Shown piece after piece: positions 44,323-52,763 of a stretch of 64,000 nt of DNA. The translations under genes were made by a program, and so were the position numbers. The stretch covers positions 376,023-440,022 of the forward strand of contig CAWKPB010000006.1 in NCBI GenBank assembly GCA_963851405.1, written 5' to 3'. How positions within the stretch are numbered: position 1 is the stretch's first letter; each line of letters begins with the position of its first letter. Source of the stretch: JANPBY01 sp963851405 (GTDB lineage: Bacteria; Actinomycetota; Actinomycetes; DATJPE01). The notes under the pieces were generated by a model. It made no database searches. It had not been told where the DNA came from and saw only the letters and a list, made by a program, of their open reading frames with translations.

Positions 44323-46604
44323 CAGTTGACCTTCAGGTTGACGCGGATCGGCGCGGACGTTTGGCCGAGCGAATCGGTGATTCGATACGTCAGCCAACGG
44401 TCCGTGCCGCTGTTGGCGGCTGTGAAGCGGATGTAGGACCCGGCGCCAGACCCCATCACTGCGGCGGTACCGGTAGCAGGGGCCGTCACGATCGTGATGC
44501 TTCCCATCCCACCCGGAACGCTGTCGTTGGCCAGGACATCGATGTTGATCGACGTATTCCTGTTCAGCGTCACGGAGTCATCGGTTCCGGTCGGTGGCCC
44601 AGGGGTCACTGTGACCGTCAGGGTCGCGGTGTCGCTGTTGCCGTAGAGGTCCGTGACCCGATAGCCGATGGTCACCGTCCCGGAAAAGCTGGACGACGAC
44701 GAGTACGAGATACTCGTCCCGCTCACGCTCGCGCTGCCGCTGCTCGGCCCGGACGTGATTTGGACCGAGGCGATGCCCCCGGGTACGGAGTCATTGCTGG
44801 TGACCCCAACCAAGATGGAATTGCCGCTCGCCACAGATGCCGAGTCATTGACCGCACTCGGCGCCGCAGCCACGGAGACCACCCAGGTTGAGGTGGCCGT
44901 CTGTCCAGAGGTGTCGGTCACGGTGTAGGTGACTGTGTCCGAACCGGTGTAGCCGGCCTTGGGTGTGTAAGTCAGCGTCCCGCCACTGGCCGTCACGGTG
45001 CTCCCTGAGGCGCTAGTCCCAGAGACGTAGTTACCTGAGAAGGATCCCTTGGCGTACGCAGCCACCGAGCTCGAGACAGACTTGCCGGCTCCCGTGCCCG
45101 TCGCCGGCAGCGGCGACGCGGTCGGACGCACGGTCACCGTCACGGTCGCGGTGTTGGACGTGTTGGTGTAGACGTCGGTCAGCCGGTAGGTGAATGTCGT
45201 CGTCCCGGAGAAGTTCGCTGACGGCGTGTACACAATGTTGTTGCCGCTGACAGAGGTCGACCCGTTCGCGGAGCCAGAGACGATCGAGGTCGTCGCGCTG
45301 CCAGCGGGGAGGGTGTCATTGGACTGCACGGCGACAGTGACAGGAACAGTGGCGTTGGTCGTGGTCGAGTCGTTGACCGCCGTCGGCGGCGCGTAGACCG
45401 TGACCGTGGCGGTCACCTCGTTGGAGTCGAGCGAGGACGTGTCGGTGATCATGTACTTGAAGGTGTCCGTGCCGGTGAAACTGCCCGACGGGGTGTAGGT
45501 GATCGCCCCGCAGGTGCCCAGCGAGACCGAACCGTTGGCGGGCGCGCTGGTGACTGTGATGCACGAGGTGCCTGACCCCGGGAAGGTACCGATGTCGTTC
45601 GACTTCAGGTTGAACGTCACCGCTCGGGCTCGACCGGTGGTGAACCCATCGGCGGACGCCCTCGGATTGATGGTGATCGCCACCGTCGCTCCCGTGGACG
45701 TCCGACCGGTCGCGTCCTTGAGGTAGTACGTGAAGTAGTCGGTGCCCGAGACCCCGTTGTTCGCGGCATAGGTGACGATGCCTGTCCCGGACGCCGTCAC
45801 TGTTCCCAAGGACGGAGGGATGGCGATGACTACGGGGTAGGTGCCGAACGTGCCGCTGTCGTTGCCGAGGACGTTGATCACCGTGGTGACCCCGGGGTTG
45901 GCGGCGTTGAAGCTGGTCGAGTCTCCGACGGCAACCGGGGGTGGGATGGTCACGTCGTTGGTGTTGAAGGTCGGATCGAGAGACGGGTCGATCAACGTGG
46001 ACGACACGTAGGTGCAGCCGCTGGCGCAGCCACCATCCGGAGTCTCGAAAGAAACGACCACGATGACTCGGTAGAGGGCAACCTGGCCAGCTGGAGGTAC
46101 GAGTGGGGCTGAAGTCTGTCCGCTCAGCTTCACGCAGTCGCTGTCCACGTCCGCGCGGTAGCAAAGGCCTACCAGCGTGTTCACGGAGTACGCCTTGCCA
46201 GAGACGAGGACCGTCGTCGACATGGGCAACGTCGGTGTCGACGCGCCCGTAGCCGTGGTGTCCCAGGTCGGGTAGGTGTCGCTGAGGTCCACGCCGCTCA
46301 AGCCGGCGACGCTGGCCCACTGAGCGGTCACGGCCGTTTGAGTGCGCCCCTTGACCAGAGTGCTGTTGCCCACGTCGTCGCGCTGCGGCGGGATAGAGCG
46401 AGCCAGATCCATCGCCTGCGTGGCCACGGGGACTGCCGCCTGGCGATCCTGCAGGCCAGCCGAGGACTGCATCGTGCGGATGAACAAGGTAGTGACCGCG
46501 CTCATGATCAGGCTCAACAACACCAGGGCCACGACGACCTCGATCAGGGTGAAGCCACTCTCGTCGGAGGACCGTGAGGACCTCACGTTCCGAAATGCGT
46601 GCAT
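44322..46604 (-). CDS. PilV-like giant minor pilin with six Ig-like repeats
   Basis: The 760-residue protein starts with a prepilin leader SDESGFTLIEVVVALVLLSL, cleavable between Gly and Phe with Glu5 present, and a pilin domain of about 180 residues with a cysteine-containing region. From about residue 220 come six repeats of roughly 85-90 residues, each with a pattern like AVNDSxxxxxxxxxxxVxxND, then YTPSANFSGTTTFTYRLTD, and ATVTVTV. These are cadherin/VCBS-like Ig domains. The fourth repeat is degenerate. Such length is exceptional for a pilin and suggests an extended adhesive structure at the pilus tip. ATG 46604 follows GAGGGTGGGAC. Confidence 0.85.
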   Translation of the reverse strand: MHAFRNVRSSRSSDESGFTLIEVVVALVLLSLIMSAVTTLFIRTMQSSAGLQDRQAAVPVATQAMDLARSIPPQRDDVGNSTLVKGRTQTAVTAQWASVAGLSGVDLSDTYPTWDTTATGASTPTLPMSTTVLVSGKAYSVNTLVGLCYRADVDSDCVKLSGQTSAPLVPPAGQVALYRVIVVVSFETPDGGCASGCTYVSSTLIDPSLDPTFNTNDVTIPPPVAVGDSTSFNAANPGVTTVINVLGNDSGTFGTYPVVIAIPPSLGTVTASGTGIVTYAANNGVSGTDYFTYYLKDATGRTSTGATVAITINPRASADGFTTGRARAVTFNLKSNDIGTFPGSGTSCITVTSAPANGSVSLGTCGAITYTPSGSFTGTDTFKYMITDTSSLDSNEVTATVTVYAPPTAVNDSTTTNATVPVTVAVQSNDTLPAGSATTSIVSGSANGSTSVSGNNIVYTPSANFSGTTTFTYRLTDVYTNTSNTATVTVTVRPTASPLPATGTGAGKSVSSSVAAYAKGSFSGNYVSGTSASGSTVTASGGTLTYTPKAGYTGSDTVTYTVTDTSGQTATSTWVVSVAAAPSAVNDSASVASGNSILVGVTSNDSVPGGIASVQITSGPSSGSASVSGTSISYSSSSSFSGTVTIGYRVTDLYGNSDTATLTVTVTPGPPTGTDDSVTLNRNTSINIDVLANDSVPGGMGSITIVTAPATGTAAVMGSGAGSYIRFTAANSGTDRWLTYRITDSLGQTSAPIRVNLKVN

Positions 46605-46686
46605 GTCCCACCCTCTGCCTTGTCGAGCACTCTGCATGTCCTTTTCGGCGCGCCCCAACCTGGTCTTGAGCGCAACCGGTCTTCTG

Positions 46687-47133
46687 TCAGCCGGTCACCG
46701 TGCCGCCAGCTGCCCCCGCGGTGACCGGACACGCCACGATCCCCTTGTCCTGCAGGCCACCGGCCTGGCTGTCGTACACCCAGCTGTCGGTAGAGCCCGG
46801 GTGTGACGCGATCAGGCAGTAACCCGTCGCGTCGTCGGTCGTCAGCACGACGGTCACGTCTCGGCTCGGCTGGACGTCGAAGTTCTTGGCCGTGAGCTGC
46901 ACAAACGTGCCGTACACGTCGGCGTCGACGAGGTACGCCTCTTCGAACTGGGCCAGGGTGTGAATGTCGGACTTCATCGCGGCGTCGAAAGCCTTCGCTC
47001 GCTGATTGAAGAACACCGGGATCGCGATCGCCGCCAGAATGCCAATGATGATGATGACGACGAGCAACTCGATCAGGGTGAAGCCTTCGTCCTGTGATCC
47101 GTCCCCCTGGCCCGGGTTTCCCCGGGTCGGCAT
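46687..47133 (-). CDS. Type IV pilin, second paralogue
   Basis: The 148-residue prepilin has a leader ending in Gly before FTLIELLVVIIIIGILAAIA, with Glu5, and a small C-terminal domain with a disulfide-like cysteine pair (YCLIASHPG and IVACPVT). Its N-terminal 40 residues are nearly identical to the pilin encoded next door, while the globular part differs. ATG 47133 follows GAGGGGAG. It probably begins the transcription unit of minor pilins, and a hairpin separates it from the first pilin. Confidence 0.92.
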   Translation of the reverse strand: MPTRGNPGQGDGSQDEGFTLIELLVVIIIIGILAAIAIPVFFNQRAKAFDAAMKSDIHTLAQFEEAYLVDADVYGTFVQLTAKNFDVQPSRDVTVVLTTDDATGYCLIASHPGSTDSWVYDSQAGGLQDKGIVACPVTAGAAGGTVTG

Positions 47134-47258
47134 GGTGACTCCCCTCGGTGGTCGGGTATGAGGTCTTTGAAGTGATCGACCTCACGGGCCACAACTGAAT
47201 AGGGCCGATCGGAGGAAGCCGAAACCTTCTTCCCTCTGCGTTCGCTTCTCCAGACATG

Positions 47259-47298
47259 GGCCAGGGCCGGAACCCCTGATGGGATCCCGGCCCTGGCC
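47259..47298 (-). terminator. Hairpin after the first pilin gene
   Basis: GGCCAGGGCCGG at 47259-47270 pairs with CCGGCCCTGGCC at 47287-47298, 18 bp beyond the pilin stop. This 12-bp GC stem would terminate or process the transcript, allowing the first pilin to be made in excess over the downstream minor pilins. No T-run follows. Confidence 0.7.
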
Positions 47299-47315
47299 GT
47301 CAGGTTGAGCGTGAC

Positions 47316-47708
47316 TTAGCAGGTGCCCTGGAGCAGGCCGCCGGCTGAGGAGTCGTACGACCAGTCGTTGTCGTACGGGCGAGCCGTGGTGACGTCCAGG
47401 CAGAACGAGGAGGTGTCGGCCGACGTGACCGTCACCGCGTTGTCCGCCGAGAACGCAGCGGCCGCGACAGCAGCAGCCGCGGTGGCCGAGCCATAGTCCT
47501 GCGTGTCGACGAAGTCGGTCTCCATCAGCGTTGCCGCGGTACGGAGGTCGGACTTCATGGAGGCCTCAACAGCCTTCTTGCGCTGGTTGAGGAAGACCGG
47601 GATCGCGATCGCGGCCAGAATACCGATGATGATGATGACGACCAGGAGCTCGATGAGGGTGAAGCCCTCGTCCTTCTCCTCGATCGACTTGCGAATGCGA
47701 GTGATCAT
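47316..47708 (-). CDS. pilA: Major type IV pilin PilA
   Basis: The 130-residue prepilin has a short charged leader (MITRIRKSIEEKDEG) cut before FTLIELLVVIIIIGILAAIA, with Glu5, then a compact domain with an alanine-rich stretch and a C-terminal cysteine pair (SSFCLDVTT and LLQGTC). It is the best candidate for the shaft subunit: it is the smallest, has its own 280-bp leader and is closed by a strong hairpin. ATG 47708 is preceded by AAGGGG. The long leader carries a candidate c-di-GMP riboswitch. Confidence 0.94.
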   Translation of the reverse strand: MITRIRKSIEEKDEGFTLIELLVVIIIIGILAAIAIPVFLNQRKKAVEASMKSDLRTAATLMETDFVDTQDYGSATAAAAVAAAAFSADNAVTVTSADTSSFCLDVTTARPYDNDWSYDSSAGGLLQGTC

Positions 47709-47765
47709 GCTTGGTGTTCCCCTTCGGAACGGTTCGGTGAGCCACACCGGCAGATCCCCCCTCTT

Positions 47766-47788
47766 GAGAACCGTTGGCGCTGGTTCTC
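47766..47788 (-). promoter_or_regulatory. Leader hairpin downstream of the candidate riboswitch
   Basis: GAGAACC and GGTTCTC (47766-47772 and 47782-47788) form a seven-base-pair stem with a nine-base loop, immediately 3' of the candidate aptamer on the transcribed strand and about 60 bp before the pilA start. It could be the expression platform. No T-run is present, so translational control or Rho-dependent action would be more likely than intrinsic termination. Confidence 0.4.
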
Positions 47789-47885
47789 GACCGAGGCAAC
47801 TGGGCTGGCCTGCACGCCCGCAGGTCCCCTGGTTTTGCGACCCCGCCTCTCGACGGGTGTGCCGTTTCTGGCCGTGGAGCTCGTT
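47788..47885 (-). promoter_or_regulatory. Candidate c-di-GMP-I (GEMM) riboswitch upstream of pilA
   Basis: On the minus strand the leader reads GGCACACC, then a six-base-pair stem CCCGTC/GGCGGG closed by a GAGA (GNRA) tetraloop at 47857-47842, then GTCGCAAAACCAGG, a second stem-loop CCTGC/GCAGG, and finally AGTTGCC. This order matches the GEMM aptamer: GGCAAACC, GNRA hairpin, GACGCAAAGCC, second helix, GUUGCC. Positions equivalent to the three ligand contacts of the Vc2 aptamer (G20, A47, C92) are conserved at 47862, 47835 and 47796. Deviations are GGCACACC, GTCGC and an imperfect second helix. The pilin context is typical for this class. Recognised by eye only. Confidence 0.5.
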
Positions 47886-47988
47886 GACAGTTGAGATTTC
47901 GGTCACCCGGAGTCAGGACTTGAGGGCCCAGCCCGACTAATTGCTTGTCACGAACCGGTTCACCCGGTCGGTCCACACCCAATGGAAC

Positions 47989-48021
47989 GGCCCGGTCGTC
48001 ACCGAGGGTGACGACCGGGCC
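47989..48021 (-). terminator. Perfect hairpin after pilC
   Basis: GGCCCGGTCGTCACC at 47989-48003 and its exact reverse complement at 48007-48021 form a 15-bp stem with a GAG loop, starting 32 bp after the pilC stop. It ends the pilB-pilT-pilC transcription unit and isolates the pilA leader. Confidence 0.8.
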
Positions 48022-48052
48022 GGCCTGAGGGACTGCTACTTGTTAGGGACTG

Positions 48053-49279
48053 CTACTTGATCAGATCGAAGATCTTGAAGATCGGCATGTACAGCGCAAT
48101 GATCATCGACCCCACAACCGCACCGAGGAAGGCGATCATCAGCGGTTCGATCAGGGCGGTCAGCGACTCGGTGGTCGCCTCGACCTCCTGGTCGTAGAAC
48201 TGGGCGATCTTGTGCAGCATGGCGTCCAGCGCCCCGGTGTCCTCACCAACGGCCATCATCTGGACCACCATGGGTGGAAACACCGTGTGCATAGCCAACG
48301 GCGCGGAGATGCTCTCACCCCGACGAACACTCTGCTCGACATCGCGAACTGCATCGCCGACCACCACGTTGCCCGTCGTGTCCGCCACGATGTCCAGGCT
48401 CTGCAGGATGGGCACCCCAGAGTGCATGAGCGTCCCGAGATTGCGCGAGAAGCGCGCGAGGGCGATCTTTTGGAACAAGGGCCCGAAGACCGGCATCTTG
48501 AGCTTCAGCGGGTCAACGAACCGTCGCACCCGTTCGGTCTGTCGCACTCTCGCCCAGGTGATCGCCACGGCGATCATGACGACGATCACCAAGGGCGCGT
48601 AGTTCCGAAGGACCTCGGACATGAAGATCAATACGCGCGTTGGCGCCGGGAGTGTTCCACCAAGGTCGGAAAACAATTTGGCGAACGTGGGTACGACAAA
48701 CATCAACATCCCCACCACAGCAAGGATTGCCATGACGAAGACGACGACCGGGTAGGTCATGGCGGCCTTGACCTTGCCGCGTAGTTTGACTTCGGCTTCG
48801 TAGTTGTCCGCGATCTGCAGCATGACCGAATCGAGGAAGCCACCGATCTCGCCGGCGCGGGTCATGTTGACCATCAGCGGCGGGAAGATCTTGGGGTGCT
48901 TGCCCATCGCCATCGAGAGGGCAGTGCCCTCTTCGACGTCTTGGCGAACCGCAGTGAGCGCCTTGGCCAACTCCTTGCTCGTGGTCTGCTGTTCAAGGAT
49001 CGACAAGCCACGCAGCAGGGACAGGCCGGAGTTGATCATGGTGGCGAACTGGCGCGAGAAGACGGCAAGGTCCTTGAGCTTGACCTTTGCACCCATTTTC
49101 GGGATCGCGATCTCGGTGGACATCCCGGAGTTGTTGACCTCGGAAATCGTCACCGGGGCATACCCCATGGACTTCAACTTCTGAGCCACGGCACTGGCGG
49201 AGTCAGCGTCGATCTTTCCCGAGACCATCTTGCCCTGGCGGTCACGGACTGAGTACTGGTACGTCGCGGTCGCTGTCAT
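48053..49279 (-). CDS. pilC: Type IV pilus platform protein PilC
   Basis: PilC is the inner-membrane platform on which the motor ATPases act. The 408-residue protein has an N-terminal YQYSVRDRQGKMVSGKIDADS segment and two tandem T2SSF domains: DLAVFSRQFATMINSGLSLLRGL near residue 70 and RFSRNLGTLMHSGVPILQSLDI near residue 270, each followed by GEIGGFLDS- or GEDTGALDA-type motifs, with three transmembrane helices. ATG 49279 (MTATATYQYSV) is the start; the frame extends further but overlaps pilT. It closes the motor operon. Confidence 0.95.
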   Translation of the reverse strand: MTATATYQYSVRDRQGKMVSGKIDADSASAVAQKLKSMGYAPVTISEVNNSGMSTEIAIPKMGAKVKLKDLAVFSRQFATMINSGLSLLRGLSILEQQTTSKELAKALTAVRQDVEEGTALSMAMGKHPKIFPPLMVNMTRAGEIGGFLDSVMLQIADNYEAEVKLRGKVKAAMTYPVVVFVMAILAVVGMLMFVVPTFAKLFSDLGGTLPAPTRVLIFMSEVLRNYAPLVIVVMIAVAITWARVRQTERVRRFVDPLKLKMPVFGPLFQKIALARFSRNLGTLMHSGVPILQSLDIVADTTGNVVVGDAVRDVEQSVRRGESISAPLAMHTVFPPMVVQMMAVGEDTGALDAMLHKIAQFYDQEVEATTESLTALIEPLMIAFLGAVVGSMIIALYMPIFKIFDLIK

Positions 49280-49290
49280 GGCTTCGCCTC

Positions 49291-50922
49291 TCAGCCCCGG
49301 CCGGTGAGCCGGTTGAAGTCTTCGATGTGGTGGCACTTCTCGAGGCCGACCTCGTAGGTGATCTTCCCCTTCTTGACGAGCTCTGCCAGGTGCTGGTCAA
49401 GCGTGTGCATGCCGTGCTGCGCGCCGGCCTGCATGGCCGAGTAGATCTGGTGGGTCTTGCCCTCTCGGACCAGGTTGCGGACCGCGGGGGTGGCCACCAG
49501 AACCTCGGTCGCCACTGCCCGCCCTTGACCGTCGACGGTGCGGGCCAGGGTCTGACACACGACTCCCTGCAGCGAACCGGCCAGCTGAACGCGGACCTGC
49601 TGCTGCTGGTGCGGGGGGAACACGTCAATGACACGGTCGATCGTCTGGGCGGCGTCTTGGGTGTGCAACGTCGCGAAGACCAGGTGGCCGGTCTCGGCCG
49701 CAGTTAGCGCGACGGAGATGGTCTCGAGGTCCCGCATCTCACCGACCAGGATGATGTCTGGGTCCTGGCGCAGAACATGCTTGAGAGCGTTGGAGAAAGA
49801 GTGGGTGTCCTCGCCAACCTCGCGCTGGTTGACCACACAAGACTGGTGCTGGTGCAGGAACTCGATCGGGTCCTCGACGGTCATGATGTGATCGCGCCGC
49901 TGCCGGTTGGCCAGGTCGACGAGTGCTGCCAAGGTGGTCGACTTCCCGGAACCCGTGGGTCCCGTGACAAGCACGAATCCGCGAGGCAGCATGGCGAAAT
50001 TGGCCACCGACGGCGGGATACCTAGGTCCTCCAGCCGCTTGATCTCGAAGGGAATCAGCCGAAAAGCCGCGCCGAGCGAGTCACGCTGCCGGTAGAGGTT
50101 CACCCGGAAACGAGCCTTACCGGGAACGGAGTAGGCGAAGTCCAGCTCAAGGTTTTCCTCGAACTTCTCCCGCTGACGCTGGGTGATCGCCGCGTACATG
50201 AGGCGTTGGATGACCGACGGAGTCAATTCGGGGTAGTCCTCGAGGGGCGTCAGGTGCCCGTGCAGCCGCAACTGGGGCCGAGACCCCGTCGTCAGGTGCA
50301 GGTCAGATGCCTGGCGATCCAAGACGATCGACAAGAGCTCGTGCAGGTTTAGCTCGCCCTCGCTAGGGCGCTCCTCGGTCGTGGTCCGGCCATACGCGCC
50401 CTCGAAAGCCTCGGTCTCCGCTAGTTCGACCTGGCCTGCGTCGGCACCGGCTGAGGGCTGAGTGGTTGTCTCGGCCGGTGTCGCTGCGACGGGAGCCGGC
50501 TCGGCCACCGGCGATGGGGCAGGGGTCGCGGCCGGGACCGGAGTCGGGGCTTGGACTGGAGCGGGAGCTGGGGCCACGTCGGCGACTGGCGCTAGGGGCA
50601 CGCTCAGGGTGGTCCCAGTGGACGCTTCTGGCGCCTCGGTCGCAGGGGCCGAAGGCTGCGGCGCTGGTGCGTCGGCCGGTGCGAGCCCGGGTACGACCAA
50701 CGGCGCAGCGGCTTGCGGCGCCGGAGCAGCTGGTGGGGGCGCGACAGGGGCGGTCTCGGGCTGAGTCGTCGTGGGCGCCGAGGTGCTCACCACGACCCCT
50801 TGGTCGGCCGAGGGCTTCCATTCAGGGTCGAGAGGCGAGGGCGCGAACGCCGCAACGGCATTCTGCGCCGAGTCCTGATCTCCAGGCTCGGGCGCGGACC
50901 CGCCGAATCCGGTGGTCTCCAC
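49291..50922 (-). CDS. pilT: Pilus retraction ATPase PilT with long Pro/Ala-rich N-terminus
   Basis: The last 350 residues or so form a PilT ATPase: SDLHLTTGSRPQLRLHG, Walker A LVTGPTGSGKSTTLAAL, Asp box MTVEDPIEF, Walker B QDPDIILVGEMRD, His box HLVFATLHTQDAAQTIDR and a C-terminal LDQHLAELVKKGKI. About 180 preceding residues are proline/alanine-rich and disordered-looking, which is unusual; standard PilT is about 350 residues. GTG 50922 (VETTGFGG) is preferred to ATG 50973 because AAAGGGG lies correctly before it. PilT depolymerises pili, so twitching or DNA uptake is possible. Confidence 0.93.
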   Translation of the reverse strand: METTGFGGSAPEPGDQDSAQNAVAAFAPSPLDPEWKPSADQGVVVSTSAPTTTQPETAPVAPPPAAPAPQAAAPLVVPGLAPADAPAPQPSAPATEAPEASTGTTLSVPLAPVADVAPAPAPVQAPTPVPAATPAPSPVAEPAPVAATPAETTTQPSAGADAGQVELAETEAFEGAYGRTTTEERPSEGELNLHELLSIVLDRQASDLHLTTGSRPQLRLHGHLTPLEDYPELTPSVIQRLMYAAITQRQREKFEENLELDFAYSVPGKARFRVNLYRQRDSLGAAFRLIPFEIKRLEDLGIPPSVANFAMLPRGFVLVTGPTGSGKSTTLAALVDLANRQRRDHIMTVEDPIEFLHQHQSCVVNQREVGEDTHSFSNALKHVLRQDPDIILVGEMRDLETISVALTAAETGHLVFATLHTQDAAQTIDRVIDVFPPHQQQQVRVQLAGSLQGVVCQTLARTVDGQGRAVATEVLVATPAVRNLVREGKTHQIYSAMQAGAQHGMHTLDQHLAELVKKGKITYEVGLEKCHHIEDFNRLTGRG

Positions 50923-51013
50923 ACTGGCCCCTTTCGTCAGGGACCGCACGGTGCGGATCCCTCGTCCTGCCATCGGTCGAGTTCGGGCGCGCCTTGAGCG
51001 CGCAGGCGATACC

Positions 51014-52678
51014 TCAGACCACGACGCGCATGATTTCTTCGATCGAGGTCACCCCAAGAGCCACCTTGTGCATCCCGTCGTCACGCAAGAACGTCATTCC
51101 GTCGGCCTTGGCGACGTCTGAGATCTGCGATGAGGAGGCATGCTCCACGGTCAGCCGTTCGATCTCCTCACTGACAGGCATGACCTCATGCAGCGCCAGC
51201 CGTCCCTTGAACCCGGTCTTGGAGCACGCCGAACAGCCAACGGACCGGAACAAGGTAGGGAGCTCGTCGCCGTCTTTCCACGGATAGCGCGCGGTCAGCA
51301 GGGCCTCGGCGGTCGGCGTGTACGCCTCCTTGCACTTGCTGCACAAGCGACGCGCGAGGCGTTGCCCCAACACACAGTCCACGGCGGAGCCGACCAGGAA
51401 GGGCTCGATCCCCATCTCAATCAACCTGGTGATTGCGCTGGGTGCGTCGTTGGTGTGCAAGGTCGAAAGCACCAGGTGACCTGTGAGCGCGGCCTCAATA
51501 GCGATCTGAGCGGTCTCGTGGTCGCGGATCTCACCGATCAAGACAATGTCCGGGTCCGAGCGCAGGATGGATCGAAGCGCCGAGGCAAAGCTCAGGCCCG
51601 CCTTGTTGTTGACCTGCACCTGGTTGATGCCCGCGAGCCGGTATTCAACCGGGTCTTCCACGGTGATGATGTTGACTTCAGGCTTATTGAGGATGTTCAG
51701 CGTGGCGTACAGCGTGGTCGATTTTCCGGAGCCGGTCGGCCCGGTGACGAGAATCATCCCGTACGGCTTCGTGAAGCTGCGCGAGAAGCGTTCGAAGTTG
51801 TTGTCGCTGAAGCCGAGATCTGACAGATCCAAGCTCGCCGTGGAGTTGTCCAGGATTCGCATGACAACCTTCTCGCCCCACACCGTCGGGAGCGTGGCGA
51901 CGCGAAGGTCGATCTTGCGTCCGTTCGCGTTGACCGACAGTCGCCCATCCTGAGGGATCCGTCGCTCGGCGATATTGATGTCAGACATGATCTTGAGTCG
52001 GCTGGTCACCCCCGACTGGATGCTCTTGGGAGAACGCATGATCTCGTGCAGCACACCATCGATGCGGTACCGGATCCGAAGATCCTTCTCAGTTGGCTCA
52101 AGGTGAATATCGGACGCTCGATCCTGGATGGCCTGGACGATCAAGGCGTTGACGTACTTCACGATCGGCGCATCGTCACTGGCATCGTGCACCGACGCGA
52201 GGTCGACTTCCTCGTCCTGGTTGTCGAGCGCCGAAGTCAGCTCATCGAGTTCGGAGTCTGCCCGGTAGATGCGGTCGATGGCTGCGCTGATATCTGCCGG
52301 CGTTGCTAGGCACGGTTTGATCTCAAGCTGGGTACGCATGCGGACGTCATCGAGGGCAATCACGTTCGCGGGGTCGGCCGTTGCGACCAGAAGTTTCCCC
52401 TCGTCGAAGGCGAAGGGAAGCATGCTAGATCGGCGTGCGAGCTCCGCGGAGATCAAGGCGGCCGCAGAGTGGTCGATGACCGTGTCGCTGAGGTCGACGA
52501 AGCGCATGCCGATCTGCGTGGCCAGGGCCGCGACCAATTGGCCCTCGGTGACCACGCCTTGATCAACGAGTACACGACCCAACGAGCGGCCGAGCCGCTG
52601 ATGCTCCTCGAAGGCAGTCGTCAGTTGACTGGCAGTGACCAGTCCCCCCTCAACGAGGATGTCCCCAAGCTGTTTCAC
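51014..52678 (-). CDS. pilB: Pilus extension ATPase PilB with MshEN-like N-terminus
   Basis: The 554-residue assembly ATPase has two tandem MshEN-like motifs at the N-terminus (LGDILVEGGLVTASQLTTAF and LGRVLVDQGVVTEGQLVAAL), a fold that binds c-di-GMP in MshE. The catalytic domain has Walker A VTGPTGSGKSTTLYATL, Asp box ITVEDPVEY, Walker B SDPDIVLIGEIRD and His box HLVLSTLHTNDAPSAI. A four-cysteine zinc site follows (CSKCKEAY and GCSACSKTG). GTG 52678 follows GGAGGGG and gives the usual MKQLGDILV start, excluding 75 upstream codons. Confidence 0.95.
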   Translation of the reverse strand: MKQLGDILVEGGLVTASQLTTAFEEHQRLGRSLGRVLVDQGVVTEGQLVAALATQIGMRFVDLSDTVIDHSAAALISAELARRSSMLPFAFDEGKLLVATADPANVIALDDVRMRTQLEIKPCLATPADISAAIDRIYRADSELDELTSALDNQDEEVDLASVHDASDDAPIVKYVNALIVQAIQDRASDIHLEPTEKDLRIRYRIDGVLHEIMRSPKSIQSGVTSRLKIMSDINIAERRIPQDGRLSVNANGRKIDLRVATLPTVWGEKVVMRILDNSTASLDLSDLGFSDNNFERFSRSFTKPYGMILVTGPTGSGKSTTLYATLNILNKPEVNIITVEDPVEYRLAGINQVQVNNKAGLSFASALRSILRSDPDIVLIGEIRDHETAQIAIEAALTGHLVLSTLHTNDAPSAITRLIEMGIEPFLVGSAVDCVLGQRLARRLCSKCKEAYTPTAEALLTARYPWKDGDELPTLFRSVGCSACSKTGFKGRLALHEVMPVSEEIERLTVEHASSSQISDVAKADGMTFLRDDGMHKVALGVTSIEEIMRVVV

Positions 52679-52763
52679 GTTTTCCCCTCCACGCGGTGAC
52701 CCCCGTGTGTCATCGGCGCCTGAGGCGGAGGCTTGAGCGCCAAGCGGCCCCCGGGGAGCTGCT

